Program-made: the position numbers and the translations under genes | Source of the DNA: Bog-756 sp049517675 | Lineage (GTDB): Bacteria; Actinomycetota; Acidimicrobiia; Acidimicrobiales; RAAP-2 | Length of the DNA stretch: 64,000 nt | Assembly: GCA_049517675.1 (NCBI GenBank) | Contig: JBEKRV010000007.1 | Coordinates: 52,161-116,160 of the forward strand | Reading direction: 5' to 3' | Part shown: positions 51,247 to 60,208 of the stretch, one piece after another | Position numbering within the stretch: position 1 is the stretch's first letter | Layout of the letters: each line of letters starts with the position of its first letter | The notes under the pieces: generated by a model | What the model was told of the DNA's origin: nothing | Database searches by the model: none | The model's input: only the letters and a program-made list of their open reading frames with translations

Positions 51247-53058
51247 TCACAGGACCAGGTGGATCCGGCCGTCGTCGGCGGTCGACGGCGGAGTGTGATC
51301 GGAAGCCTGTAGGTCGGGCATGCCCCGGTTGGGGCCGGGTCCGGCGGCGCTCCCGCCGGTCGGTTCCCGGTCGCTCGACTGGCCGCGCGGGTCACCGAGG
51401 CTGACATTCACCCGGAGGCCGTCCGCGGCCAGCTGGTCGCGGAGTGCCGGCAGTGCCCTGCCCAGGGCCTCGTGGCCGGCCGCCATCTCGGGGGTGAGGG
51501 TCACCTCGAGCGTGTCACCACGGAGGGACAGCAGTGCCCTGACCTCGCCCAGCTGGGGCGGGTGCAGGCTGACGGCGACGCTGTACTCCCCGTTCCCCTC
51601 GGCGAGAGGTCGCGAGATCGACGCGGTGAGCCCTGGGACGTCGAGACCATCGGCGTCGGAGGTCGTGGCCCCGGCCGCGTCGGTCGAGCCGACCGGGCTG
51701 ACCGCGCTTCCGGGTGCGACCGTCGGCGCCGGAGGGTCACCGGCCACGGCATCCGACGGGCCGTGCAGCGTTCCGGTGGAGGTGGGCGCCTCGCGTCGGG
51801 GCACGATCGTCGTGGCGTCCGCGAACTGTCGGGCGGCGAGGCCTGCTGTCGGGCCGTCCGCGGTGGGGGCGGCAGCTGAGGCATCTGCCACTGCATCTGA
51901 GCGGACCTGCGCCCCGGGCGGGTCGGCGGTCGGGGCGGGCGGGTCGCCGGCGACTCCCGCACCGACCGGTGCCGACGGTGTGCTGCCCGGTGACGGCACG
52001 GGGAGGGCGGTCGCAGGAAGGGCGGATGCACCGGACGCTGCCCGACCATCGGCAGGCGGCGCCGGGTCACTGGCCGGATTCTCTGCCGGCTCGATTGTCG
52101 AGTCCCGCTGGTCGGTGGCGCTTCCCACCGTGCCAGCCGGGGCCGGCTCCGCGGACGGTGATTGAACGGACGTCTCCCGGCGGGGAGGTCCTCCGGTGTC
52201 CCGCCGGGCGCCCGCTGCGGGGGCGGTGGCGGTGGCCCCGGTGGTGGTGGCGATGGCCCCGGTGGTGGTGGCGATAGTGGTGGCCCCGGGGGTGGTGGCC
52301 CGTGGGGTGGCGCTGGAGATTCCGACGGAGGCCGGAGCCGAAGCAGCGGCCACGGTGACGTCCGAGGACCCGTGGTCGGCGGTGCCCCTGTGGTCTGCAG
52401 TGGCGGCCCTCGCTGTGGCGGATCCTGTGGCGACATCGACGCCCGTCGGCACGGCCGCGACAACCGGTCCACGCCCTGCCGACGCCCGATCGCCCCCGTC
52501 ATCGGGGACGCCGGACGATGGGACGGCTCCCGGGGTCGGCGGGGTGACATCTGCCGCCGATGGGCTCGTGATCTGCGTCGGCTCGACGTGCGGTGCGGCA
52601 GTGGAGGAGGCACTGGCAACGGTTATGGCGACGGCTGGGACAACGGCCGTGGCGGGGTCAGTGGCAGTGGCAGTGGCAGTGGCAGTGGCAACGGTTGGGG
52701 CAGTTGCAGGGGCAACGGTTGGGACGACGGCCGTGGCTGGGGCTGGGGCAACGGCTGGGACAACGGCCGTGGCTGGGGAAGGGGAAGGGTCAGTGGCCGT
52801 GGCAGGGTCAGAGCCAGCGGAGCGGACATGGCCACGGGCGGGCTCGCCGTCCGGCCGCCCCCGTGCCGCGTCCCCGGTGGTGCCGTGGACCGTCCGGGTC
52901 GATCCGCCCGCGCCGTACGTCGGCTGGCTGGAGAGCACCTCGGCGAACGGCTGAACCTCGTCGGACGCCGCCGTTTCGCCCCTGGGGGCGGGAGCAGGCA
53001 TTCCCAGGTCGACCTCGGGGCCGACCATGGCCAGGTCCGGGGCGGTGCCGACGCTCAT
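51247..53058 (-). CDS. fliK: Flagellar hook-length control protein FliK
   Basis: Molecular ruler that sets hook length and triggers the FlhB switch; 603 aa. About 480 N-terminal residues are Ala/Thr/Pro/Val-rich, low complexity and partly repetitive (ATATAT and VVPAVA blocks near 100-150). The C-terminal Flg_hook domain (about 490-580) has EYSVAVSLHPPQLGEVRALL and DTLEVTLTPEMAAGHEALGR. ATG 53058 overlaps the stop of the peptidoglycan hydrolase gene by 4 bp. DNA repeats in the ruler region could alter its length. Confidence 0.93.
   Translation of the reverse strand: MSVGTAPDLAMVGPEVDLGMPAPAPRGETAASDEVQPFAEVLSSQPTYGAGGSTRTVHGTTGDAARGRPDGEPARGHVRSAGSDPATATDPSPSPATAVVPAVAPAPATAVVPTVAPATAPTVATATATATATDPATAVVPAVAITVASASSTAAPHVEPTQITSPSAADVTPPTPGAVPSSGVPDDGGDRASAGRGPVVAAVPTGVDVATGSATARAATADHRGTADHGSSDVTVAAASAPASVGISSATPRATTPGATTIATTTGAIATTTGATATAPAAGARRDTGGPPRRETSVQSPSAEPAPAGTVGSATDQRDSTIEPAENPASDPAPPADGRAASGASALPATALPVPSPGSTPSAPVGAGVAGDPPAPTADPPGAQVRSDAVADASAAAPTADGPTAGLAARQFADATTIVPRREAPTSTGTLHGPSDAVAGDPPAPTVAPGSAVSPVGSTDAAGATTSDADGLDVPGLTASISRPLAEGNGEYSVAVSLHPPQLGEVRALLSLRGDTLEVTLTPEMAAGHEALGRALPALRDQLAADGLRVNVSLGDPRGQSSDREPTGGSAAGPGPNRGMPDLQASDHTPPSTADDGRIHLVL
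52200..52300. repeat. GGTGGTGGCGATGGCCCC-type repeats in fliK
   Basis: Purine-skewed imperfect repeats of 18-24 bp (G-rich on the plus strand) encode the Ala/Thr/Pro stretch of the FliK ruler. They suggest replication slippage. Confidence 0.7.
52600..52800. repeat. GGCAGTGGCAGT hexamers and 18-bp repeats in fliK
   Basis: GTGGCA units repeat at about 52659-52690, followed by copies of ACGGCTGGGACAACGGCC-like units at about 52628, 52712 and 52751. All lie in frame in the FliK ruler region. Confidence 0.75.
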
Positions 53059-54290
53059 GAGCCCACCCCGGCGCTACCGGACAGGCCGGCCAGCGCGAGG
53101 ACAGCGGGTACGTAGGCCTGCGTCTCGGCATACGGCGGGACCCCACCGTATGCCTCGACCGCGGACGGGCCCGCGTCGTAGGCGGCCAGGGCATCGGCGT
53201 ACGAGCCGAACTGCTGGGTGTAGGAGCCGAGCAGCTTGGCCGCTCCGTCGATGGCCTGGGTGGGATCGAACGGGTCGACGCCCATGCCGGCGGCGGTGGA
53301 CGGCATGAACTGCGCGATGCCCTCCGCTCCGGCGGAGCTCACGACATCGGGTTCGAACCTGCTCTCGTGGTAGAGCAGCCCTGCCAGCAGTGACGGCGGG
53401 ATGCCGTTGGCCGTCGCCGCCTGCTCGATCGTCCCGGCGTAGGCGGCCGGGACCGCGACGTTGCCCATCGTGATCGAACCGGTCCCGACGCCGCCCGCGG
53501 TGATCGATCCGACCCCGGCACCGTCCGTGGACGGGTCGTCGGGCAGGACGTGGCGGATGGCCACCACCTGGTCGGCCGGGACCTGTTGTACCTGCACCGT
53601 CGTCCCGGTGTGCGGCGCATCGATCATCTCGCCGTTCCCGATGTAGATCCCCACGTGACCGGGGGCGCTGGCCGTCCCGTCCGATCCGGCGAAGAACACG
53701 AGGTCCCCGGGCTGGGCAGCCGACAGGTTGGCGACCGGCGTGCCCACGTCGGCCTGCTCCTCGCTCGTGCGGGGGAGGGACACCCCGAGCTGGCCGTACA
53801 CGTACTGCACGAGGCCCGAGCAGTCGAACCCACCTGGGCTCGACCCACCCCACACGTAGGGCGTGCCGATGAACTGTTCGGCCTCCGAGACGACATCCGA
53901 ACCGGTCGGTCCGCCCGTGCCCGCACCACCCTGGTCGGCCACACCGCCGAGACCCGACGCGCCGCCCAGTCCGCCCGAACTGCCGAGGAGGAGCGACATC
54001 AGTTCCGAGCTCTCGTCCGATGGGCTCGTGGCGGAGGCAACCGTCGGACCGCCCGACAGCATCGAGCCCATCGCGCTGGACTCCCCCGCGTCGCCCGTGG
54101 AACCGGCGTCGGCGGCCAGGGTCTCGGCGAACAGGTTGGAGCCCGGCGGCGAACCGGTGATCTCGGCGAGCGTGTCGGCGAACTCGTTGTCCTGCGCCGA
54201 CGGGTCCATCCCGGCGACGCCCGTCGAGTCACTCTGCAGATCGGAGGCGGGCTGGTCGACGCCGGCCGACAGGATCGAGCCGATGGTCAT
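53055..54290 (-). CDS. Flagellar peptidoglycan hydrolase: NlpC/P60 endopeptidase fused to lytic transglycosylase
   Basis: A 411-aa fusion between fliJ and fliK. After a disordered N-terminus (about 1-130) an NlpC/P60 domain (about 132-250) has Cys157 (GGFDCSGLVQYVYG), His212 (PGHVGIYIG) and His227. A type I lytic transglycosylase domain (about 282-400) follows with catalytic Glu309 (LLYHESRFEP), GAEGIAQFMPSTA and ALAAYDAGP. No Sec signal is seen, so export through the flagellar apparatus is likely, as for FlgJ. ATG 54290 overlaps fliJ (ATGA), and its stop overlaps fliK (ATGA). It should open both peptide and glycan bonds for rod passage. Confidence 0.9.
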   Translation of the reverse strand: MTIGSILSAGVDQPASDLQSDSTGVAGMDPSAQDNEFADTLAEITGSPPGSNLFAETLAADAGSTGDAGESSAMGSMLSGGPTVASATSPSDESSELMSLLLGSSGGLGGASGLGGVADQGGAGTGGPTGSDVVSEAEQFIGTPYVWGGSSPGGFDCSGLVQYVYGQLGVSLPRTSEEQADVGTPVANLSAAQPGDLVFFAGSDGTASAPGHVGIYIGNGEMIDAPHTGTTVQVQQVPADQVVAIRHVLPDDPSTDGAGVGSITAGGVGTGSITMGNVAVPAAYAGTIEQAATANGIPPSLLAGLLYHESRFEPDVVSSAGAEGIAQFMPSTAAGMGVDPFDPTQAIDGAAKLLGSYTQQFGSYADALAAYDAGPSAVEAYGGVPPYAETQAYVPAVLALAGLSGSAGVGS

Positions 54291-54724
54291 CGTGCGGCCC
54301 CCCCTCGCGCATACCTGAGCGCGGCCAGGTCGTCGATCTCCTTGGCCTCGGCCCGGGCGAGGTCTTCCTGCCAGACCGCGCGCTGGCGGGCATCGAGCCG
54401 CTCGAGGACCGCGCACTGCGTCCTGGCGGACTGCCAGGAGCTACGGGCCTCGCCGACCAGCCTGGAGGCGGCGTCGACGGCCTCCGCCCGTGCGGCCAGC
54501 TCCTCGGCCATGCGTTCGGCCTGGTCGCGGACCCATTCCACCTCGCCCAGGGTGACCTGGCCGCTCGGCGGCTCGAGCTCGTCGAGGGCCCGGCGCGAGC
54601 GGTCGAGAGCCGACTCCGCCTGGCCCAGCTGCCGGGTCGCGCCGGCCAGTGCGTGGGCGGCCAGCTGCTCGCGCACCTCCCGCACACGCAGGACCCCCTC
54701 CAGGCGGAACCGGTAGGCCTTCAC
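54287..54724 (-). CDS. fliJ: Flagellar export chaperone FliJ
   Basis: A 145-aa coiled-coil protein that links FliI to FlhA and recycles chaperones. The start KAYRFRLEGVLRVREVREQLA and the long heptad helices (about 10-130) fit the family. The position right after fliI supports the name. GTG 54724 overlaps the fliI stop by 4 bp. Confidence 0.88.
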   Translation of the reverse strand: MKAYRFRLEGVLRVREVREQLAAHALAGATRQLGQAESALDRSRRALDELEPPSGQVTLGEVEWVRDQAERMAEELAARAEAVDAASRLVGEARSSWQSARTQCAVLERLDARQRAVWQEDLARAEAKEIDDLAALRYARGGAAR

Positions 54725-56040
54725 GAGGCCGCCACCGGGGTCTCGACCAGGCGGATCAGGGCTTCGCGGGTCGACCCCAGGTCGCTCGACTCGGTGGTCG
54801 ACTGGCGGAGGAACGCGTCGATGGCGGGACGGAGCTCGATCGCCCGGTCGACGACCGGATTGGTGCCGGCCACGTAGGCGTCGATCTCGATCAGGTCCCG
54901 GGCGTCCCTCCACGCCGCCATCAGCTCCCGGACCTGCCCGGTGGCCTGGAGGACCTCGGCGGGCGCCACGGCAGGCGCCACCCGGGAGATGGACTCGAGG
55001 ACGTCGACGGCCGGGTAGTGGTTGGCCTCGGCCAACGACCGTGACAGGCGGATGTGCCCGTCGAGGATCGAGCGGGTGGTGTCGGCGATGGGCTCGTTCA
55101 TGTCGTCGCCCTCGACCAACACCGTGTACAGACCGGTGATCGATCCCTGTTCAGCCCGCCCGCTGCGCTCGAGCAGCCGGGGAAGCAGCCCGAAGACGCT
55201 CGGCGGATAGCCACGCGTGGCGGGTGGCTCGCCCGCAGCGAGCCCCACTTCGCGCTGTGCCATGGCGAAACGGGTCACCGAGTCCATCATGAGCACCACG
55301 TCGTCGCCGCGATCGCGGAACCACTCGGCGATGCGGGTCGCGGTGAAGGCCGCCCGGATCCTCACCATGGCCGGGGCGTCGGACGTGGCCACCACCACGA
55401 CGGAGCGGGCCATCCCCTCGGGTCCGAGATCCCGCTCGATGAACTCGGCGACCTCCCGGCCGCGCTCGCCGATCAGCGCCACGACCGACACGTCGGCGCG
55501 GGTGCCCCTCGCGATCATCGACAGCAGCGACGACTTCCCCACCCCTGACCCCGCGAAGATCCCGAGCCGTTGGCCCTTGCCGCACGGCAGCAGGCCGTCC
55601 AGGACCCGCACGCCCAGCGGCAGCTGTTCGTCGACCAGGCCGCGTCGCAGGGGGTGGGGCGGACGCCCGTCGATGGACGCCACCACCCCGCGCGGAGCCG
55701 GCCCGCCGTCGATCGGTCGTCCCATGCCGTCGAGGACACGACCGAGCAGGTCCGCGCCCAGCCGGATCGGGATCGGACCGCCGAAGGGGGTGACCGGAGT
55801 TCCCTCACGCAGGCCTGCCGTCTCCCCGAGCGCCACGCAGACCGACCGGCCGTCCCGGAGGGCGACCACCTCCGCCTCGATCGGCCCTTCCTCGGGAAGC
55901 AGCAGCAGTCCGTCGCCGACCGCCGACGGGATCCCCGTCACCTCGATGGACATCCCGATCACCTGCGAGATCCGCCCGTACCGCTTCGGCCGAGCCGCGG
56001 CGACCGCACGTTCGGCCAGGTCGTCCAGCACCGGGCTCAT
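54721..56040 (-). CDS. fliI: Flagellar export ATPase FliI
   Basis: F1-like ATPase that energises early export, 439 aa. Walker A GSGVGKS (164-170), Walker B VVLMMDSVTRFAMAQREVGL and EPPATRGYPPSVFGLLPRLLERSG (one block) are classic FliI. ATG 56040 overlaps the fliH stop by 4 bp; the frame is open 8 codons upstream. FliI is hexameric and regulated by FliH. Confidence 0.97.
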   Translation of the reverse strand: MSPVLDDLAERAVAAARPKRYGRISQVIGMSIEVTGIPSAVGDGLLLLPEEGPIEAEVVALRDGRSVCVALGETAGLREGTPVTPFGGPIPIRLGADLLGRVLDGMGRPIDGGPAPRGVVASIDGRPPHPLRRGLVDEQLPLGVRVLDGLLPCGKGQRLGIFAGSGVGKSSLLSMIARGTRADVSVVALIGERGREVAEFIERDLGPEGMARSVVVVATSDAPAMVRIRAAFTATRIAEWFRDRGDDVVLMMDSVTRFAMAQREVGLAAGEPPATRGYPPSVFGLLPRLLERSGRAEQGSITGLYTVLVEGDDMNEPIADTTRSILDGHIRLSRSLAEANHYPAVDVLESISRVAPAVAPAEVLQATGQVRELMAAWRDARDLIEIDAYVAGTNPVVDRAIELRPAIDAFLRQSTTESSDLGSTREALIRLVETPVAAS

Positions 56041-56741
56041 CGCCCGTCCCCGCCCACGCCACACTCCTCGAGCACCGCCCGGACCCGGTCGAGCGCGGCC
56101 GACAGCTGGCTGTCGATGGTGGTCTCCCCGATGTCGACCAGGGCCCCGCCGCGCTCGACGGCGGAGTCGGCAATCACGGTCAGGGTGCGGCCCGACTCGA
56201 GCTCGGCGAGCTCGCCCAGGGTGGCGACATCGTCGGGATGCAGACGGATGTTGGCGTGCGTCGATCCGGTGTCGAGCGCCAGCGCCCGGGCGATCGCCTG
56301 GCGCCCGGGATCTACCGACAGCGCCGACTCCACCCCGACCAGCGCGACCAGCACGTCGAACACGAGTTGGGGGATCGACTCCTCGAGTTCGGCACGACGC
56401 CGTTCGAAGGAGTGCCGGGTCGACTCCACCGACCGGGAGAGCGAGGCCAGGGCCGCATCCACCCTCGACCTGCCGTCGAGTTCGCTCTGCTCCATCTCGG
56501 CCCTGGCCGCAGCCTGGCCAGCGGCGAACCCGGCATCGTGGCCGGCACGGAACGCGTCGTCGAGGCGGTTTCCGAAGTCCCCGGTCGCCCCGCCGCCGCT
56601 CCCGCCGCTGGCGCCCAACGCCCGGTAGTCGATGGGCCGGGCGGGGTCGACGGGCCGGCGCCTGATCGTGATGGGGTCCCCGGGCTGGCTCCGCAGCCGC
56701 GGCTGGACCGGGTCCGACGTCCGGGGTGACGAGGGGGTCAT
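56037..56741 (-). CDS. fliH: Flagellar export regulator FliH
   Basis: A 234-aa FliI-binding protein. A Pro/Arg/Gly-rich N-terminus precedes a helix with glycine-x3-glycine-like spacing (about 60-80, DAFRAGHDAGFAAGQAAARA). The C-terminal V-ATPase E-subunit-like domain (about 125-225) has RLHPDDVATLGEL and ADSAVERGGALVDIGE. Overlaps fliG and fliI by 4 bp each. The domain order and context make the call secure. Confidence 0.92.
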   Translation of the reverse strand: MTPSSPRTSDPVQPRLRSQPGDPITIRRRPVDPARPIDYRALGASGGSGGGATGDFGNRLDDAFRAGHDAGFAAGQAAARAEMEQSELDGRSRVDAALASLSRSVESTRHSFERRRAELEESIPQLVFDVLVALVGVESALSVDPGRQAIARALALDTGSTHANIRLHPDDVATLGELAELESGRTLTVIADSAVERGGALVDIGETTIDSQLSAALDRVRAVLEECGVGGDGR

Positions 56742-57841
56742 TCGATCACCTCGTCGTCGTTGCGGGCGATGATGATGACACCTTCGGCATCGAGTTGGCG
56801 CGCCGTCTGCACCACCTCGGCCTGGGCGGCGTCGACCTGCGAGGCACGGATGGACCCGAGTACCTCGAGTTCCTCGTCGAGGTTCTCCGCCGCCCGCTCG
56901 GTCAGGTTCTTCCGGAGGCGCTCCATGACCTCGGGCTCGAGCTGGGCTCCCTTGAGGGCCGCGGCCAGCGTGGAGGGGGCCACCTTCCGGAAGATCTGTT
57001 GGAGCGAACGGTCCTCGAGGGCCAGGACGTCGTCGAACGTGAACAGGTTGGCCCTGATCTGATCGGCGAGATCCGAGTCCTCCTCCTCCAGCTCACCGAG
57101 GATCTGGCGTTCGGTGGAACGGTCCGAGTGGTTGAGGATCTCGGCGATCGCCGCCGCACCGCCCGCCACCGTGGTGGCGGCCGTCGAATGGATGCTCCGC
57201 AGCTTTGCCTCGATCAGCGAGGTGGTCTGGCGCACGGCGACCGGATCGACCCGTTCCAGCTGGGCGATGCGGCGCGCCACCTTGGTCCGGAATTCCGCCG
57301 GCAGCTCCGCCATCACCCGCGCCGCGTCCTCCGGACGCATGTAGGCGAGGAGGACGGCCACCGTCTGGTGCTGCTGCTCGGCCAGGATGCCCGCCACCTG
57401 ACGCGGATCGGCGTTGCCCAGACCGGTCAGCGGACCGGACGCCACCGCGGACTCCATGTCGCCGAGGACCTCGTCCGCCCGGGCCTGGCCCAGGCGCTCC
57501 TGGAGGAACTGGCGGGCCAAGTCGACGCCGCCCTGGCTGACCAGGCTCGTGTCGTGGACCTTCTCGACGAACTCCCCCAGAACGGCGACCACCGTCTCGG
57601 TGTCGAGGGGCGGGAGGTTGGCGATGTCGGTGGTCAGCTCGATGGCGTCCTCGTCCGACATCTCGCTCAGGATCGGCTGGGCCTTCTTCGGCCCCAGCTG
57701 GGCGACGACGACCGCCACCTTCTGCCGGTTGGTCAGCTGGACCGTCGGCGCCGCCGGCGTCGCACCGGCGGGGTCGGCCCCTCCGCCCTGTTGCTCCTTC
57801 ATCTCGATGGCCCCGAGGGCCATTTCCGCCGGGGTGCTCAT
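56738..57841 (-). CDS. fliG: Flagellar motor switch protein FliG
   Basis: Rotor protein that contacts the stator, 367 aa. The N-domain (NRQKVAVVVAQLGPKKAQPI), middle armadillo domain and C-domain with LFTFDDVLALEDRSLQQIFR and MERLRKNLTERAAENLDEEL carry the torque-generating charged helix. The EHPQ motif of the middle domain is altered to QQHQ in ILAEQQHQTVAVLLAYM. ATG 57841 overlaps the fliF stop by 4 bp. Confidence 0.96.
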   Translation of the reverse strand: MSTPAEMALGAIEMKEQQGGGADPAGATPAAPTVQLTNRQKVAVVVAQLGPKKAQPILSEMSDEDAIELTTDIANLPPLDTETVVAVLGEFVEKVHDTSLVSQGGVDLARQFLQERLGQARADEVLGDMESAVASGPLTGLGNADPRQVAGILAEQQHQTVAVLLAYMRPEDAARVMAELPAEFRTKVARRIAQLERVDPVAVRQTTSLIEAKLRSIHSTAATTVAGGAAAIAEILNHSDRSTERQILGELEEEDSDLADQIRANLFTFDDVLALEDRSLQQIFRKVAPSTLAAALKGAQLEPEVMERLRKNLTERAAENLDEELEVLGSIRASQVDAAQAEVVQTARQLDAEGVIIIARNDDEVIE

Positions 57842-59448
57842 GCCCGGAGCTCGCTCACCGACCGGTCGGCGTCCTTGCGCTCCTCCGCCCACATCCGCAG
57901 GAGTCGGGCCGCCTCGGCCGGACGCTGCTCGACGATGTTGTTGACCTGGGCGAGGACCGCGTCCGGGCCGAGCTCGAGCGCCACCGACCCCCGGGAGACG
58001 GGGAGCTCACCGGTCGGGTCGTCCTCGTCGAGGTTGGTCATCGTCATCCCCTGGACCAGCGCCCCGACGGGGACCTCCTGGTAGAGGGGCTTGCGCTTCT
58101 TCGACGCCCACAGGCCGAAGGCCAGCATGCCGACGATCAGGAGGACCAGGCCACCCGTCTCGATCATGCTCCCACCGCCCGAAGCGGACGCCGCTCCGGC
58201 GCCCAGCGCACCGGTCTGGGCGGTGGACGGGGCGAACGCCATGGACGAGACGACCAGCTGGTCCCCGCCGGCCAGATTGAGCCCGGCCGCCGCCGTCACC
58301 AGCGCCTCGATCTGCGCCTGGTTGACGTGCTTGGTGGCGGACGAGTTCAGGAGCACCGCGACCGAGGTCTGCTCCACCTTGCCGGGGGCCTGGGCCACGG
58401 TCTCGCTGACCTGTCCCACGGCATTGGTGACCTGGGAGCTGGACGAGGTCGAGTTGCCCGACGGCGAGGTCGTCGACGTGGTCGACCCGATGACCCCGGT
58501 GGCGGACGCCCCGCCGGCACCGGTGCTGGTCGACGTGGTGCTCCCCGTCGGGGCGGTGATCGGCTGACCGTTGGGGCCGAGCTGCAGTCCGTTGGTCGTG
58601 GTGTTGACCTGGTCGAAGTCCAACAGTGCGTGCACCTGGACCGCGGCGTTCCCCGGGCCGACCACCTTGTCCACCAGCGAGGTGATCGAGCCGGCGACCT
58701 CGGCGTCGTAGTCGTTGGTCTGGTCGGTGTTGGACCCGCCCGAGCCGCCCGAGGCCACCCCTGGGGCGTTCAGGACGTCGCCGTGGTTGTCCACCACGGT
58801 GACGTCGGAGGTGGACAGACCCGGTGTCGAGGACGCGGCGAGGTGGACGATGGCCGCCACCTGGTCCGACGTGAGCACCGTGCCCGGGGTCAGGTCGACC
58901 AGGACGGACGCCGTGGTCGCCGGCTGGTTGCCGATCACGAACTGGCTCTGCTGGGGGACGTTGAGGCTGACCTGGGCGGACTGGACCCCCTCGATGGACT
59001 CGATGGTCTGGGCCAACTGCGTCTCGAGGGCCTGCTGGTACTCGACCTGCTGGACGAACTCGGACGAGGTGATGCCGCTCTTCTCCAGTTCGGAGAAGCC
59101 GACGTTCGATCCTTCGGGGAGTCCCTGCTGGGCCAGTGCCACCCGCTCCTGGTCGACATCGTTGGCGGGGACGAGCACGGTGGAGCCGCCGTCGGCGAGC
59201 TGATAGGGCACCTTCTGGCTGGTCAGCTGTGAGGTGATGGCGCCGGCGTCCGACGCCGAGAGGTTGGTGAAGAGCGGCTGGTAGCTGGGCTGTGACTCCA
59301 TCTTCGTGAACAGGAAGCCCCCGACGACGACGCCGAGGACGGCCAGGCCCGTCATGACCTTCTGGCCGGTGGTGAAGCCGGCGCCGATCATCCCCATGCG
59401 GCCGCGGGCCGTCGTCAGCGAGTCACGGTTCACCGGGAGGAGCGCCAC
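57838..59448 (-). CDS. fliF: Flagellar MS-ring protein FliF
   Basis: Membrane ring on which the flagellum is built, 536 aa. Two membrane helices (about 30-50 and 435-455) flank the periplasmic-side ring-building motifs (ELEKSGITSSEFVQQVEYQQ, LAQTIESIEGVQSAQVSL, and LVDLTPGTVLTSDQVAAIVH). The Gly/Ser/Thr loop between about 250 and 340 is typical. The C-terminus binds FliG. GTG 59448 lies 2 bp after fliE. Confidence 0.96.
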   Translation of the reverse strand: MALLPVNRDSLTTARGRMGMIGAGFTTGQKVMTGLAVLGVVVGGFLFTKMESQPSYQPLFTNLSASDAGAITSQLTSQKVPYQLADGGSTVLVPANDVDQERVALAQQGLPEGSNVGFSELEKSGITSSEFVQQVEYQQALETQLAQTIESIEGVQSAQVSLNVPQQSQFVIGNQPATTASVLVDLTPGTVLTSDQVAAIVHLAASSTPGLSTSDVTVVDNHGDVLNAPGVASGGSGGSNTDQTNDYDAEVAGSITSLVDKVVGPGNAAVQVHALLDFDQVNTTTNGLQLGPNGQPITAPTGSTTSTSTGAGGASATGVIGSTTSTTSPSGNSTSSSSQVTNAVGQVSETVAQAPGKVEQTSVAVLLNSSATKHVNQAQIEALVTAAAGLNLAGGDQLVVSSMAFAPSTAQTGALGAGAASASGGGSMIETGGLVLLIVGMLAFGLWASKKRKPLYQEVPVGALVQGMTMTNLDEDDPTGELPVSRGSVALELGPDAVLAQVNNIVEQRPAEAARLLRMWAEERKDADRSVSELRA

Positions 59449-59450
59449 GC

Positions 59451-59771
59451 CTACGCCTGCATGCCCATGATCGTGTTGAACGCGCTGACCGCCTTGTCAC
59501 GGACCGCGGTGACCAGCTGCGTCTCGAGGTCCGCCTCACTGGAGGCGACCGTGACGTCGGCGATGCTGGCGTTTCCCGAGGCCGCCTGGAGCGAGAGGTT
59601 CGTGGCGGTCTGCTCGGAGCCGTTGAGGGAGTCGAGGGCGCTCCCGAGCATGTTGGAGAACGGTGAGGACGACGCGTCGCCCGTGGCACCGGCGCCAGCC
59701 TGGGAGGCGCCGGACTCGACGGACGACCCGATGGAGGGGGTCGCCGGGATGGAGGGGATGGCCGGGATCAC
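59451..59771 (-). CDS. fliE: Flagellar hook-basal body protein FliE
   Basis: MS-ring to rod adaptor, 106 aa. FSNMLGSALDSLNGSEQTAT and a C-terminal DKAVSAFNTIMGMQ are the family ends, with a Ser/Ala-rich N-terminus. GTG 59771 is 1 bp after the flgC stop. Position flgB-flgC-fliE is the canonical order. Confidence 0.93.
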   Translation of the reverse strand: MIPAIPSIPATPSIGSSVESGASQAGAGATGDASSSPFSNMLGSALDSLNGSEQTATNLSLQAASGNASIADVTVASSEADLETQLVTAVRDKAVSAFNTIMGMQA

Positions 59772-59772
59772 G

Positions 59773-60198
59773 TCAGACCTTCATGTCGAGGATCGCCTGG
59801 TAGGCGGTCGTGGCGTGGGACATGACCGACGAGTTGGCCTGGTAGGAGGTCTGGGACTCGATCAGCTGGGTCATCTCGCTGCCGAGGTCGACCACGGGAT
59901 ACGTGACCTCGCCCTGGGCGTCCGCCAGTGGGTTGGTGGGGTCGTACTCCTGCTGTCCCTGGGCGGGTCCGAGCTCGACCCCGGTCACCTGGACCCCATC
60001 CGCCGAGACGGGCGAACCGCCGTCGGCGACGGAGTCACCCGGCTCCCCCTCGGCGGTGACCACAGGGTATTCGGCCTGGTAGACGGGTTGTCCCGGCGTC
60101 ACACCGTCCTCCATGTTCGCCACGTTGCCGCCGATCGTGTCGATCCACGTCTGGTCCACGTTGGCGCCGGAGCCGGCGATGTTGAGTGCATCCCACAT
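59773..60198 (-). CDS. flgC: Flagellar basal-body rod protein FlgC
   Basis: Proximal rod protein, 141 aa. The N-terminal axial motif is altered (QTWIDTIGGNVANMEDGVTP in place of the usual NIANANT), and the C-terminus has DLGSEMTQLIESQTSYQANS, which is canonical. The ATG at 60198 follows AGGAGGC. No flgG or flgF is seen in the window, so distal rod subunits must be encoded elsewhere or replaced. Confidence 0.92.
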   Translation of the reverse strand: MWDALNIAGSGANVDQTWIDTIGGNVANMEDGVTPGQPVYQAEYPVVTAEGEPGDSVADGGSPVSADGVQVTGVELGPAQGQQEYDPTNPLADAQGEVTYPVVDLGSEMTQLIESQTSYQANSSVMSHATTAYQAILDMKV

Positions 60199-60208
60199 GA
60201 CGGGCCTC

